Positions 47,249 to 57,925 of a stretch of DNA of 64,000 nucleotides are shown here, piece after piece; position 1 is the first letter of the stretch, and the number at the start of each line of letters is the position of its first letter. The stretch spans positions 26,908,902 through 26,972,901 of the forward strand of contig NC_079426.1 of NCBI RefSeq assembly GCF_026213295.1. Direction: 5' to 3'. Origin of the DNA: Gadus chalcogrammus. Its lineage: Eukaryota; Chordata; Actinopteri; Gadiformes; Gadidae. A program made the position numbers and the translations under genes. The notes under the pieces are model-generated. The model ran no database searches and was not told the origin of the DNA. It worked only from the letters and a program-made list of their open reading frames with translations.

Positions 47249-48417
47249 CGCCTCGTTTCCACATACGTACATTCTCGTATGCGATCCAACCGTCTCCGAC
47301 CGAAAGTCCATTCATTCCTATGTGATTCTCCGTAATGTCCGTTTTTCCTCCGAGACTCCTCCCCTCCGTAAAATGTCTGTCCGGTATGTCCGTAATATAC
47401 GTTCAAAAAATTTAACTTTCGCCGTCGTTTTACGGAGATACCGTATGAAAGTTTTTATGTTTTTCACAAAACATGTAAGTACCTGGCAGGCCAAACTCCT
47501 CACCGATCTCTTTCCAAGCCTGGTTGGTTTTGTTTTTATCTCTATGTCGATCCTCATGTTCGAAAGTACCAGTCTCCTAAAAACGGCCGGGACAACGTCG
47601 CGTCTGAGTCCGAAATGGGTCCCGTAATCGGACTGAGTGTGGCGGTTGGTTGCCAACGGTCTGGAGGTCTTCCTGAAGCTTCAGAGTAGCGGGACAACAT
47701 CGCGTCTGAGTCCGAAATGGGTCCCGTAATCGGACTGAGTGTGGCGGTTGGTTGCCAACGGTCTGGAGGTCCTGAGAATCATCCAGGGGAGCGGGACCAC
47801 TTTGCTTCTGAGTCCGAGATGAGTCCCCAAATCGGACTGAATGGTGCAGTTGGTGGCCCCAGGTCTGGAGGTCTTCCTGAGGCTCCAGAGGAGGGTAACT
47901 CTGTGAGTCTGAGTCCGAGATGAGTCCCCAAATCGGACATCTTTTGTCCGTAAATAAATTCATGTCCGTACGTAAAACACTAGCGACTCCTTCCGTAAAG
48001 TTACGGAAGCACGGATACGAAAAACATATGGGTCCCGCGTTACGGGACCCATTTCGGACTCAGACGCGACGTTGTCGGCCGTTTTTAGGAGACCGGTACT
48101 TTCGAACATGAGGATCGACATAGAGATAAAAACAAAACCAACCAGGCTTGGAAAGAGATCGGTGAGGAGTTTGGCCTGCCAGGTACTTACATGTTTTGTG
48201 AAAATCATAAAAACTTTCATACGGTATCTCCGTAAAACGACGGCGAAAGTCACATTTTTTTGAACGTATATTACGGACATACCGGACAGAAATTTTACGG
48301 AGGGGAGGAGTCTCGGAGGAAAAACGGACATTACGGAGATTCACATAGGAATGAATGGACTTTCGGTCGGAGACGGTGGGACCGCATACGAGAATGTACG
48401 TATGTGGAAACGAGGCG
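47249..48417. mobile_element. Long-TIR element with TAA duplication
   Basis: Arms 47,249-47,625 and 48,045-48,417 are inverted copies beginning CGCCTCGTTTCCACATACGT. TAA flanks both ends (47,246-47,248 and 48,418-48,420), as in PIF/Harbinger derivatives. The loop holds a ~102-bp tandem repeat. The open frames on both strands are mirror images of the arms and not genes. Confidence 0.88.
47600..47945 (+). repeat. ~102-bp tandem repeat, about 3.4 copies
   Basis: Units start near 47,600, 47,702, 47,804 and 47,903 with 'gcgtctgagtccgaaatggg' or variants and contain 'atcggactga' and 'ggtctggaggt'. It occupies the loop of the long-TIR element. Because 102 is a multiple of three, an open frame persists on the minus strand by chance. 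Confidence 0.9.
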
Positions 48418-48429
48418 TAATAGCCGCGG

Positions 48430-48500
48430 CTATTAGTCATTCACTCCGGCTATTAGTCATTCACTCCGGCTATTAGTTATTCACTCCGGCTATTAGGTAT
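48430..48500 (+). repeat. 20-bp tandem repeat, ~3.5 copies
   Basis: Unit ctattagtcattcactccgg, directly next to the right TAA of the long-TIR element. Confidence 0.93.
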
Positions 48501-48947
48501 GCAGAACGAGCCCCTCCCTCTTCTTTGCTTGAACACTAAGTTTGAAGGCTGTCTAACCAATCAGAGCTGCAGTGCCTCCATGTTTCGCTGTAACATAAAG
48601 CTGTGTTGTCTTTACTAGTTTCACTACAATGTAATGACCACCATTAGCTAGTGGAAAATACATTTGTGTCTAGTACAGTGATATATTTGTATATGTTAGG
48701 CTATATATTGAGATGGCAGTGTGCGAAATACCCGACAATATTCGGGGATGTCCTCATCCCCAGATTGTTCTCGATATGCAGTAGCCAGCTAGGCCATAAC
48801 ATTACATAACATGAACATGAACTGAATAAATGCCAGGTATATAGCATATCGGAGACGGGCACACAATCAGTGCATTTGCAAACGAGAGCATGCAGTATGA
48901 CCGATCTTGTGACATGTGGTCGGAGAGAGTCGTGTGTGTGTGTGTGT

Positions 48948-50334
48948 GTCCATTCAGACATTGAATGGACATATATTTCCACACGCCTTGACCATTTGTT
49001 AAACATGCTTAACAGCGACGATCAGGCAGTCAGAGAGATCGCCAGAGCCTCGCTCATTCTAGACCTGGAGCGGCGCAAGGTCCCGAAAACGAGCGACCTC
49101 CCCAGCTTCCTTGGGTTTAAAAAGAAGCCCAGTGGTAAACTGGACACCAATGCACCAGGGTTTGGCGTAAACTCTGACTGGCCCGATCTGAACGATCTGT
49201 GTGACTGGACTGGTGTTTCCCTGGAGTGGAAAAGAGCGGACAACGAGACGGTGAGCGTCTCCAAGTCTGTGATCACGGACCTGTCAATAAATGTGCGCGC
49301 AACAGTGAGCCGCGACGGAACATCCAGCGTGCTCCCCACCATCGGCGCGCGCGCGCACCTTCTAAAGCTCCGAGAGAAAGAGAGAAAGGAGCGCTGGACA
49401 GGACTGAGGCTGCAAGGGAAGCTTGCCTGCCTCCAGTCAGCTGATCACTCTGTGTCCCACTCAATTCTAAAAAATGCAGCTATCGATGAGGAAATCCTAA
49501 TCTTTACGATAAAGGCTCGCCTCCAGGTGCTGCCAACTAAACTGAATCTGTCCATCTGGTATCCCAATAATCATGACTCTTACTGTTTACACCATGGACA
49601 GCGTCAGACCATAGAGTCTATGTCCCACATATTAAACGGTTGTAATGTTTACCAAGGACTATACATAGCCCGGCATGACAGGATTGTTGACATTATCACC
49701 AAAGATGTGTCACCCATGTTTTGTTCCTCTGTTTTGTTCTTCAAACACTCATGTGTGAAACCAGAAATGTTCCAATGCAATGACCCCCATGTATTTAGAG
49801 GTATAACGGCAAATACACCGGATGTCATTGTGATTGATCAGAATAGCAGAGAGGTTTTCCTATGGGAAGTTGGTTGCACCTTTGACTCAAGTTTAGAGGA
49901 AGCTTTCCTCACTAAACAGGTTAAATACCAACCATTAGTGCAAGCTATCATACATTTAGGCTATAAATGCCAGCTTATCGTTTTTATTTTCGGCAGCCTA
50001 GGTCATGTCCACAGGCTGGTGGTCAGAGGCTTGAGAATTATGAGGTTGTCCAAATGTAAAGCCAAGCAGCTTGCAACATATTGCTCAATCTCCTCCATTA
50101 TAGGCAGCCAAGCTATTTGGAGGAGGAGGTGTTTTCTGTACCCATAGATTTTCTCTGTCTTTTAACAGACTGTGTGCAGAATAAGCTCATGTGTATGTAT
50201 TGTCTATTCTGTGCATGTTTGACTCAAGTACTGCAACATGTTGTTTCAGGGATGTAGGGCATCAAAAGCAACTGAAAATATTTGTGCCCTTGCAATGTAT
50301 TTTATAAATGCGGACACAAATAAAGATATTTGAA

Positions 50335-50335
<1 letters not shown>
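48948..50335 (+). mobile_element. 5'-truncated R4/Dong-type LINE inside (TG)n
   Basis: It starts directly after a (TG)n tract at about 48,948 and ends 'aataaagatatttgaaatg' just before (TG)n at 50,336. The inverted paralogue at 52,425-52,738 has the microsatellite with no insert, so it serves as an empty site. The polyadenylation-like AATAAA is at 50,319. Only the C-terminal third of the ORF is present. Confidence 0.85.
48949..50147 (+). CDS. LINE ORF C-terminus: zinc knuckle + restriction-like endonuclease
   Basis: The open frame (stop TAG at 50,145-50,147) has no internal stops. From the N-terminal side: LDHLLNMLNSDDQAVREIAR, IKARLQVLPTKLNLSIWYP, then a C-x3-H..H-x4-C-like knuckle (CLHHGQRQTIESMSHILNGC), then the restriction-like endonuclease: PDVIVIDQNSREVFLWEVGC and LTKQVKYQPLV, with the PD...D-x-E...K-x-x-KY arrangement. 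This type of endonuclease occurs in R2, R4/Dong, NeSL and Hero LINEs; the fish member is often called Rex6. Frames into the upstream (TG)n (…CVCVCV) are not part of the protein. About 400 intact codons suggest recent insertion. Confidence 0.85.

Positions 50336-50419
<84 letters not shown>
50336..50419. repeat. (TG)n microsatellite, right of the LINE
   Basis: About 41 TG units. Together with the shorter tract at 48,931-48,947 it represents one microsatellite split by the LINE. Confidence 0.97.
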
Positions 50420-50423
<4 letters not shown>

Positions 50424-50512
50424 AAGTTGTTGAAGGAAGTGTTTTGACGTTACAATATTTCATGGATGCAAGCAAGCCAAGACAATCAATCTATATATAT
50501 AGATGGTTAAAT

Positions 50513-50636
50513 AATGAAATTAACCAGTGAGAATTCGAACAACACTACAAAATGGCGAGCACCCTATATAGTGCACTAGTATATCCGTGATAGGGAACGA
50601 TTTCGAACACAGCTACGAGCTGTGTGTCATCAGCAT
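50513..50636 (+). repeat. Recent copy of 44,583-44,701
   Basis: 'gaaattaaccagtgagaatt' to 'ctgtgtgtcatcagcat' is nearly identical to the earlier region (one 2-bp indel seen). It extends past the end of the MITE there, so it is a piece of the host hAT plus MITE and not an independent MITE. Confidence 0.88.
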
Positions 50637-51112
50637 CTACTTGTTAATCCGAAAATGGACAATCCGAAAATGGATTGTTAATTGTGACATTATTTAACCA
50701 TCCATCTACAGCCAATACGATCAGACAGATACATCATTGATCACATATAGCCTAAGCCCATTACAAGCCCAACATCACCACGGCAGGTGCGCTCTCTCTC
50801 GCACATTCACACAATCACTCCAACTCCAAGGCAAGACTGTTTCACTAAGACCACAAACAACCACAATTAACAGCCTACATATCCACAACAATGCACAACA
50901 ATCAGTTCATTGCGTCTATCTTCTGTTTGGCGCACATGGCTAATTTGCATACTTGCACGTGACTGTCGGCTCCGCTTGTCAAAAAAATAGAACGTATTTG
51001 TGAATAAATGCTTTTCATTCTGAATACTGGACTTGGTGAGCTTAAATAGGCTACATTTAAGTGACCTTTAGTGAGATGGCCTAAAACGGAATACAAATTA
51101 ATTATTCTAGGA

Positions 51113-52069
51113 CAGGGGTTTTCAAAGTGTGAGAGAGTGAGCCCCCCCTCAGAGAAAAAAATTCAGCTGAGCCCCCCCCCCCAATTTCTTTTTCTAAATA
51201 CCTGTGTTTTGAAAGCTATTTTAATTATTTTACACATTTCAAAAATCTCCGATCATAATTTTAAAACATTTGGAACATGTTTTTGAAACATTTGAAACAA
51301 ATTTTTTAACATATTTTTTAAACATATTTCTGAAACATTACAACATCTTTTTGCGCTTTTAAACAACACAATTTAACAACTTTATCTAAGCATGTTTTAG
51401 CTTAACCTTTTTTAAATACATTTGAACATCTTTATCTGTGTAAACTGCCAGTTTACAGATTCATTCAGGGTCCCCGACTCTGAATTTTCTGAGTCGAATC
51501 AGATCTGCCTTTTCAGTCCAGAGATTCGACTATTCGGCGGGGTTTGTTTACCGGCGTTGCTATGGTGACCTAAATTATTATAAGCAACTGAAAACGACGC
51601 CGGTTTGAAACTAAAACTGTGATTCTGAAAAAAGTATAAATGCTATCCAAATTCCGTTTAGATAGTATTGAAGACACACGTGTGTAGATTTGTTTAATGG
51701 TTTACGGTTGAAAAAGGAATGAGTTACGATGTCTAGAAGTAGAATGGGCTGACGTCTTCAATGAAAACAGCTGAAAACGAAGCGGTATGAAACTAAAACT
51801 GTGATTCTGAATAAATTTTAAATGATATCGAAATTCTGTTTAGATATTATTGAAGATACAAGTGTGTAGATTTGTTAAATGGTTTGCACGAAGATAAACG
51901 GTCGAAAATTGATTTAGTTATGTTACTTCTAAAGTTGAAGTACGACTGATGATTTGAATCATCGTCTTTCAGGGTTTTTTTCGGGTTTATTTTTTTCTCA
52001 CGTCGCGCCCCCCCTGAAGAACTCGGGCGCCCCCCAGGGGGGGCGCGCCCCACAGTTTGAAAACCACTG
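51113..52069. mobile_element. 957-bp hAT-type element with perfect TSD
   Basis: Ends CAGGGGTTTTCAAAGTGTG / CACAGTTTGAAAACCACTG are flanked by TTCTAGGA (51,105-51,112 and 52,070-52,077). Internal direct repeats include 'gaaactaaaactgtgattctg' (51,608 and 51,788). No coding frame was found. Confidence 0.95.
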
Positions 52070-52504
52070 TTCTAGGACATAGGCTTTCAGGATAAATTCA
52101 GAGGTTCAACTTTTCGGGATTCATTTTGCTTAACCAGTGAAAGTGATCAGCTGTAGATTCCACACACTGTTAAAAATACTTCACTACAAGTAGGCTATAA
52201 GTCCTCCAAATAATTCAGCAGAATTGCAATGCACAACTTTGCCCCTCCCTGTTATAAAATAACGTGCATCGCAACAACTTTAGCCAATGCAGGCTCCTAT
52301 TGCTTTACCAGTGTGTTTAAAGTGTGTGAGTGTGAGCGCGCGCGCGTGCGTGCGTGTGTGTGCGCGTGTGCGTGCGCGTGTGTGCGTGCGTGTGTGTGTG
52401 TGTGTGTGTTGTCATGTAGGCTATAGATATAGATTGATTGTCTTGGCTTGCTTGCATCCATGAAATATTGTAACGTCAAGTAGAAACACTTCCTTCAACA
52501 ACTT

Positions 52505-52510
<6 letters not shown>

Positions 52511-52581
<71 letters not shown>
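52511..52581. repeat. (AC)n microsatellite (empty site of LINE insertion)
   Basis: About 35 units between 'caacttgctct' and 'cgcacacgactctc', inverse of the flanks around the LINE at 48,948-50,335. Confidence 0.95.
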
Positions 52582-52588
<7 letters not shown>

Positions 52589-52728
52589 ACTCTCTCCGAC
52601 CAGACCACATGTCACAAGATCGGTCATGCTGCATGCTCTCATTTGCAAATGCACTGATTGTGTGCCCGTCTCCGATATGCTATATACCTGGCATATTCAG
52701 TTCATGTTCATGTTATGTAATGTTATGG

Positions 52729-53586
52729 CTTGTTTTGCGTTGCGGAACTTAAAACTTGAAGTCGGAGTTCCCCCCGGACCGTTTAGCCTTATTAGGCTCG
52801 GCTCGCACGTGGGCGAACCCCGCGTAGTAGCAGTAGCAGAGCGCGATCGCGACTGTGTGTGGATTGATGTCTACTAGCGAACTGAGAGCGAACTGCATGG
52901 CGAGCGACAACAGAAAACCGGAGCTTGAAGATGCCCCCCTGTCATTTAAATCCCAAATGTGGGAGAACTTTGGATTCCAGGTTAATTATCACAATGGGGA
53001 AAGACGAGTGGACAAGTCGAAATCTGTGTGCAGACATTGTTCAACAGCGATCGTCTATGCAAATGGAAACACATTGAACATGCACAAAATTTTCGCCCCC
53101 GGTACAATTTTAACGTGACAGCACCATCCAGGTGTTACTGTCACCGCTGCGAAATTAAAAAAAGTTGTTCAAACCGTTCAAACCCAGCTCCCTACACTAT
53201 TTAATCAACCCCTACACCTGTCTGGGAATTCAGAACGGGCAAATGCCATCACCAGGTCTATTGGTGTTTTCATTGCCTCTGACCTACGAGAGGCAATGAA
53301 AACACCAATAGATTAAAATACATAAGCTGTAATTTAAGTTAAGGCTGCAGTTGCACTTTTATTTAATGATTGATATTTATATTTATGAGAACTTCAGAGC
53401 TTTAGAGAGCTGCAGGAATATTTTCTTTAAACCCTTAAAGTTTACATACTCTTTGTTTACATACCAGCTTAAAGAGCCTAGACTGAGCATTAACACTGGA
53501 TTTTTCATTAATTTTATGTTAGGGTTATTGGAGAATTGCAGCAGTATTTTTTTTATATTTGTTACACATTTTATTTGTATGTTTGG
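52729..53586 (+). mobile_element. Second copy of the BED-hAT (terminally truncated)
   Basis: Nearly identical to 32,690-33,512: the same BED exon (ATG at 52,894), and the same 'cattgcctctgacctacgagaggcaatg' hairpin near 53,271-53,298. Differences include SQMWENFGF and ERRVDKSKSV in the protein. Both TIRs are missing. It also has about 19 bp near 53,421 that the first copy lacks. Confidence 0.93.
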
Positions 53587-54096
53587 TAACACTTTACTTG
53601 AAGGTACCGTCATAAGAGTGACATGACATTGTCATAAGAGTGACATGACACAGTCATAAAAATGTCATAAACATTATGTCAATGTCATTAAACGTTTATG
53701 ACTGTTGTCATTAAGTGTCATTCGATTTGGTAATGACAAGTTGACATTATTTTGGTTGTCTTCATTATGACAACTTGACATTAATCAAGGTGACATAACC
53801 AGAATTTGTCTTTGTCATGACAACTTGACATTAACTTTGTTTGCGATGTCCTTATTATGACAACGTGACATTATTCAAAGTGACATTACTAGAAAATGTC
53901 TCTGTCACGACAACCTGACATTAACGAAATATGCATCTATTTTTGTATTTATGGCAAGTTGACAATGATAATTATAATTAGCTGTGCAAGGTTAAAGACC
54001 AATTCTAGCACTTGGTCATTGATGTTTGACAGAATACCAAAAACTGACTGTCATGACATCATTATGACAAGGTAATGACAAAATTCTTTGATTCTT
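53587..54096. repeat. 'TGACATTA' internal-repeat element
   Basis: It starts 'ggtaacactttacttgaagg' and then carries many copies of 'gacaacttgacatta', 'gtcattatgac' and 'gtcataa'. It resembles a non-autonomous transposon with internal repeats. The right terminus is not clear. Confidence 0.65.
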
Positions 54097-54172
54097 TGAC
54101 CAACTGATTAATCCAGGTGTGCCTGACCATTGTTGTGAGGTCAGACACACCTGGATTAATCAGTTGGTCCAA
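54097..54172. repeat. 76-bp near-perfect hairpin
   Basis: 'ttgaccaactgattaatcca' is followed by its inverse 'tggattaatcagttggtccaa' around a short loop (ccattgttgtgagg), giving a stem of ~30 bp. Origin unknown. Confidence 0.85.
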
Positions 54173-54250
54173 TAATGTAAGACATGAAATAAACGAGCTG
54201 GCTCATTTCAGGAAGTCGTGGAGCTGTGCATAAAGCCAATTGTCTAATGA

Positions 54251-56237
54251 TTAGGTCATTTTGTAAGTGATCGGCAGTAGTTCACCTGCATTTTTTTTGT
54301 GCGTCAGTGTGCTCGCCATTTCTGCTGTTATGGCTTCCCTGCACCTCTCTGTGAAGGTGGAGATTTTGTCATGGCTATCTTTACTCAAACCCTCAAATAT
54401 GTCTGGGAAAATGATGTGGACCTCAGCGATTGGGGCGGTCCTTGCTATGGTGTTCCGGTCCACCCCCAAATGCTCAAAGGCTCGCTTCATGGATCCAGTT
54501 TTTTTGAAGCTCTTGAGAGCCCTCATGTAGCGCCGCACCACGCCATCGATGGTTGTCACTTGGAAGAGAAGATGACAAAATTTGAATTAGTTATGATTGA
54601 TTTCCTTAAAGGAGAAGTTTGGTGTTAGACCTAAGCCCCATTGTTCAAGCTCATCACATGTGGTCCATAGGAAAAAGAAGAAAATTTATTTGAATACTAT
54701 TATTTATTCATATTTATTAATTTGAATACTATTCAACTATTCAACGATTTGATTCGGAGAAGTCTGATTCGACTGAACCTCGTCAAATAGTCGCAAAATG
54801 TGGTTGTGGAAAAAAAAAAAAGGATTCTGAATATATAGGGGTGCTCCCTGCTGCAGTGCTGAACATCTGATTTTACACAGAATTTATGTTTTCTTATATT
54901 ATAATGAGACTGAAGTATTTGTTTATTCGGGTGCTTAAACTCTTTTTTTCTGTAGCAGAAAGAAATGCAAATGAGAACATGAATCAATAAACATCATGAA
55001 TCAACGATTAGTCGACTGATGGCAAAATCTGACAAATCAGACTCGACTATGAAAATCTTTAGTCGAGGACAACCTTTGGTGCAACATACACTGAGTTATG
55101 GTCAGGCAGCTAAAGCTGACCTAATGGAGAGAATGGCCTTAAGTTTCAGTTTTATGCTATATGCTCCATGAAGTAAGCTTTAGCTGTAACTTGATTTATG
55201 TAGTGCCAAATGTTCTTGTTCTTTTTTACTACTACTTGGTACACAGACACCTCAAACAGGAGGATAATGTTGATGAACAATTAGGTCAGGTTTCAGCTAC
55301 AGTTGTGCAGGGGTGGAAAGAGTCATCAAAAATCTACTCAAGTAAAAGTACAGTCACCTAGATGAAATTTTACTCAAGTAAAAGTACTGGTGTAAAAATC
55401 TACTCAAGTAAAAGTAAAAAGTAGCTAATTTAAAATGTACTCAGAGTAAAAGTTACTTAGTTCTTTTTTTTTTAGCTCCTCGTGGCACAATCTTTTCGAT
55501 TCTGACCTTCTGACACTGCAGTTGCCCAGAGCCATTCGAACATTCATTCGATATTCAGGAAAATTTTCAATACTCGATACCAATTTCAGTTCCACAGGGA
55601 TAAAAAAATAAAATAAAGATAAAAATAGATAGCTTAAAAATCTCTCCCTCACTCCCTCACACACACTTGCTTCTTTAGTGTATTTCCTGTCTGCTCCCAA
55701 GGAGGGGGGGGGTATTTTGGTGTAGATGGAGCTGAACGAATTTTTTACTTTGTAGCTGAAGCTATTTAAAATGTAACTAAGTACATTTCTTCCAACAATA
55801 TTTACTCAAGTTATTGTACACAAAAAACTACTCTATTACAGTAACTAGAGTAAATGTAACTCATTACTTTTCACCCCTGCAGTTGTGTTACCCCCATAGA
55901 TTCTTTGAGTGAAAAATGAATGGGATTCCTCTTTAAGAGCAAAACCTGTTAAGCCAATAGCTCCACTTACTCCTTGATCGACTGTGTGGCTCTAAGGTTT
56001 TCATTGGCTTCTTGGTCTTCCTCTTCTTCTTCTTCTTCTCCTTTACCTTAACCTCTTCTTCCTCTGAGAAGAATGACTCATCAGAGGATGAGGCTGAGGG
56101 TGTTTCAGAGGAGGTAGAGATGACTTCTTTCTTTTCACTCTTGTGAGAAGGACCTGTGGAAATTAACATGTCGAGAGACTATAGAGTAAGCAAAGTAAAT
56201 AATATATTGTTTGTGTGTGGGTGTATATGACATACTG

Positions 56238-56271
<34 letters not shown>

Positions 56272-56535
56272 ATATACATATATATTATATGTATATATGT
56301 AGTATACATTTACTGTATGCTATGGTCTTTGAAGTGTGTGTGTGTGGTGGGGGGTTAATGGAATTGTACCTTGCTTCTCGTCAAATCTACTAAGCAGAAA
56401 ATCTTTGTCCTTTTTGAGATCGATGTTAGCCTCTTCCAGGTGCTTCACCCGCTCCTCCAGGTGTTGTATTTTCATCTTAGCCAATTTGTTCTCCTCTTTC
56501 AATTTTGTGATTAATGATGCTCCCGTTGGTGACAC
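54251..56535 (-). CDS. CCDC106-like protein, three exons
   Basis: Exons 56535-56370, 56153-55971 and 54558-54251, GT-AG, phases 1 and 1; about 218 codons, no internal stop. Exon 1 is a coiled coil (ITKLKEENKLAKMKIQHLEE). Exon 2 is Ser/Glu-rich and then basic (SSSDESFFSEEEE; EKKKKKRKTKK), a probable nuclear localisation signal. Exon 3 holds the conserved domain: DGVVRRYMRALKSFKKTGSM, AFEHLGVDRNTIARTAPIAE, FPDIFEGL, AGELLPITYK. This architecture is that of the multi-copy CCDC106-like genes of teleosts. The residue at the expected start is GTG (56,533-56,535), with no in-frame ATG before it; the first in-frame ATG is at 56,473-56,475. Intron 2 holds two MITEs. Function in fish is unknown. Confidence 0.8.
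54690..55075. repeat. Probable MITE in intron 2 of the CCDC106-like gene
   Basis: Contains 'gattcgactgaacctcgtca' near the left and 'attagtcgactgatgg' plus 'ctttagtcgaggacaacct' near the right, with partial inverse complementarity (tcgac / gtcga clusters). Boundaries and duplication were not resolved. Confidence 0.45.
55308..55879. mobile_element. 572-bp hAT MITE, perfect TSD
   Basis: TIRs CAGGGGTGGAAAGAGT / ATTACTTTTCACCCCTG are flanked by CAGTTGTG (55,300-55,307 and 55,880-55,887). 'tactcaagtaaaagta' recurs inside. It lies in intron 2 of the CCDC106-like gene. Confidence 0.96.
56241..56268. repeat. (CA)n in intron 1
   Basis: About 14 CA units followed by TA-rich sequence, in intron 1 of the CCDC106-like gene. 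Confidence 0.9.
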
Positions 56536-57436
56536 CGCATAATTTGAGAGAAAATAAATGTTAAAATAAACAGAAAAAGTTTAGAAAGCCTTTCCTAAAC
56601 ATGGTTAAATAATAGAGGTTATAGGTTGAATATGGATAATCTTTATTAAAAGCCATATTATTTTAAAAATACCTACAGAGCATTTAGAGGGATGCAGAAT
56701 AAAAGTATTGCTTTTCCATTAAAAAAATAGATTTACTCTGAATTCATTATTTGAAAAAGATTTACTGGGTTCGACAATAACTTTCTGTTGTCGCCATTTT
56801 GGCTCACTTCTCCGCTGTTTTCCTGAGCCTGCTCCTGGTCGCTTGCTTTCAACGAAGCCTTTTTAATAATCAATCGGTGGATTGATGGATTATCACATGT
56901 TACAATGTCTGTATTTGTGTAGTGAAAAGAGAGATAGACACGCACATCGGTCAGTCTATGTTTCGTTAGCTTGATTTTTTCTTCAAACCAAACTGTCCGA
57001 AAACTATTGAATCCGTAATCCGTGTATCATTCATTCATTCTATTTTCGATTGGAAATCAAAAATCAAAAAACTAAAAAGTGACAGCTTATTTTGTTTTTT
57101 GTTTTTGAATCCAACACAAAAAACGAAAAAATGTCTGGTTTTTCATATTTCAGATCAAGAATACGAAATGAAAAAACAGGCAGCAGGACTGAATTTGATT
57201 TTAATATTTAATTGGTCGGGTATACGTGACCCGGAAGTTTGGCGATATCAAAGAGATGCAGTCCCAAACATCAATAGTGACAGCGACCATCCGTGGAGCT
57301 GGAGGGTAAACCATCGTGGCAGAATCTCTCAAAAACTAGGTGCTGGACCGCCAAGAAAGGAACAGGTAAAGTAAAAACGGAGACCGCACACTAGTAGTCT
57401 GCTCCTGTGACAGTTTAATGTCACTCACATGTGACG

Positions 57437-57505
57437 TTTTGGGCCTTGGCCCTTCATCAGACAAGTCTGATGTTTAATGAAGGGCCAAGGCCCGAAAAGT
57501 TTTTT
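57437..57505. ncRNA. Paired hammerhead-like motifs (degenerate)
   Basis: On the minus strand CTGATGA (57,460-57,454) is followed by AGGGCCAAGGCCC and AAAACGTCAC. On the plus strand TAATGA is followed by AGGGCCAAGGCCC and GAAAAG. The pair forms a palindrome. CUGAUGA, a short stem, then GAAA is the hammerhead ribozyme core, and such motifs are widespread in eukaryotic retroelements. Each copy here departs from the core (AAAA for GAAA in one, TAATGA for CTGATGA in the other), so neither is likely to be active. Confidence 0.4.
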
Positions 57506-57925
57506 TTTTTTCACCGAGACGAGAGCTGTAACACCAGTGACTCTGAGCGCAAATTTGGTTTTCAGCCACAATGTGGAAGGAGCCTCCACTAGCCCTGTAA
57601 CAAGTTACAAGTCATCCAAAGCTGTTTAATGAAGGTAAAAACGAAACACAAGGTAAATATTCTGCATAGTTCTCCTCCTCTGTGTCTTCTGATCAGAGCA
57701 GCGTCCTTAGCAATGGTGTGTTTTACCTAGCAACAGTCTGGCAACCGACAGCAGGAATTATTTTTATGTTGTTGTTGCCTATCTTGATCAATAGATGGCG
57801 GTATACTGGTAATTCTCCCTATTCTATCTTTGACTATACACTGACAGTGAAAGACAGACAGACAACATTTCACCATGCTAGTCTGCTAGTCTAGACTAGG
57901 GGAAGGTATTGTCTTTAATAACTTT

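Larger units (their letters stand above)
48797..52738. repeat. Inverted repeat flanking ~3.5 kb
   Basis: 48,797-48,947 plus 50,419-50,506 is the inverse of 52,425-52,738: 'cataacattacataacatga', 'gacatgtggtcggagagagtcg' and 'gagcaagttgttgaaggaag' all recur inverted. The right copy is continuous through an (AC)n tract. The left is split by the R4-like LINE within the matching (TG)n. Confidence 0.9.

Noticed and set aside
47318..48440. Overlapping frames on both strands (RYVRNIRSK, FFTKHVSTWQAKL)
   Set aside because: The same peptides occur in both orientations because the sequence is an inverted repeat. No independent coding evidence.
48870..48947. N-terminal part of the LINE frame (MHLQTRACSM..CVCVCV)
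   Set aside because: This stretch is target sequence and (TG)n, matched by the empty-site paralogue. The LINE protein starts after it.
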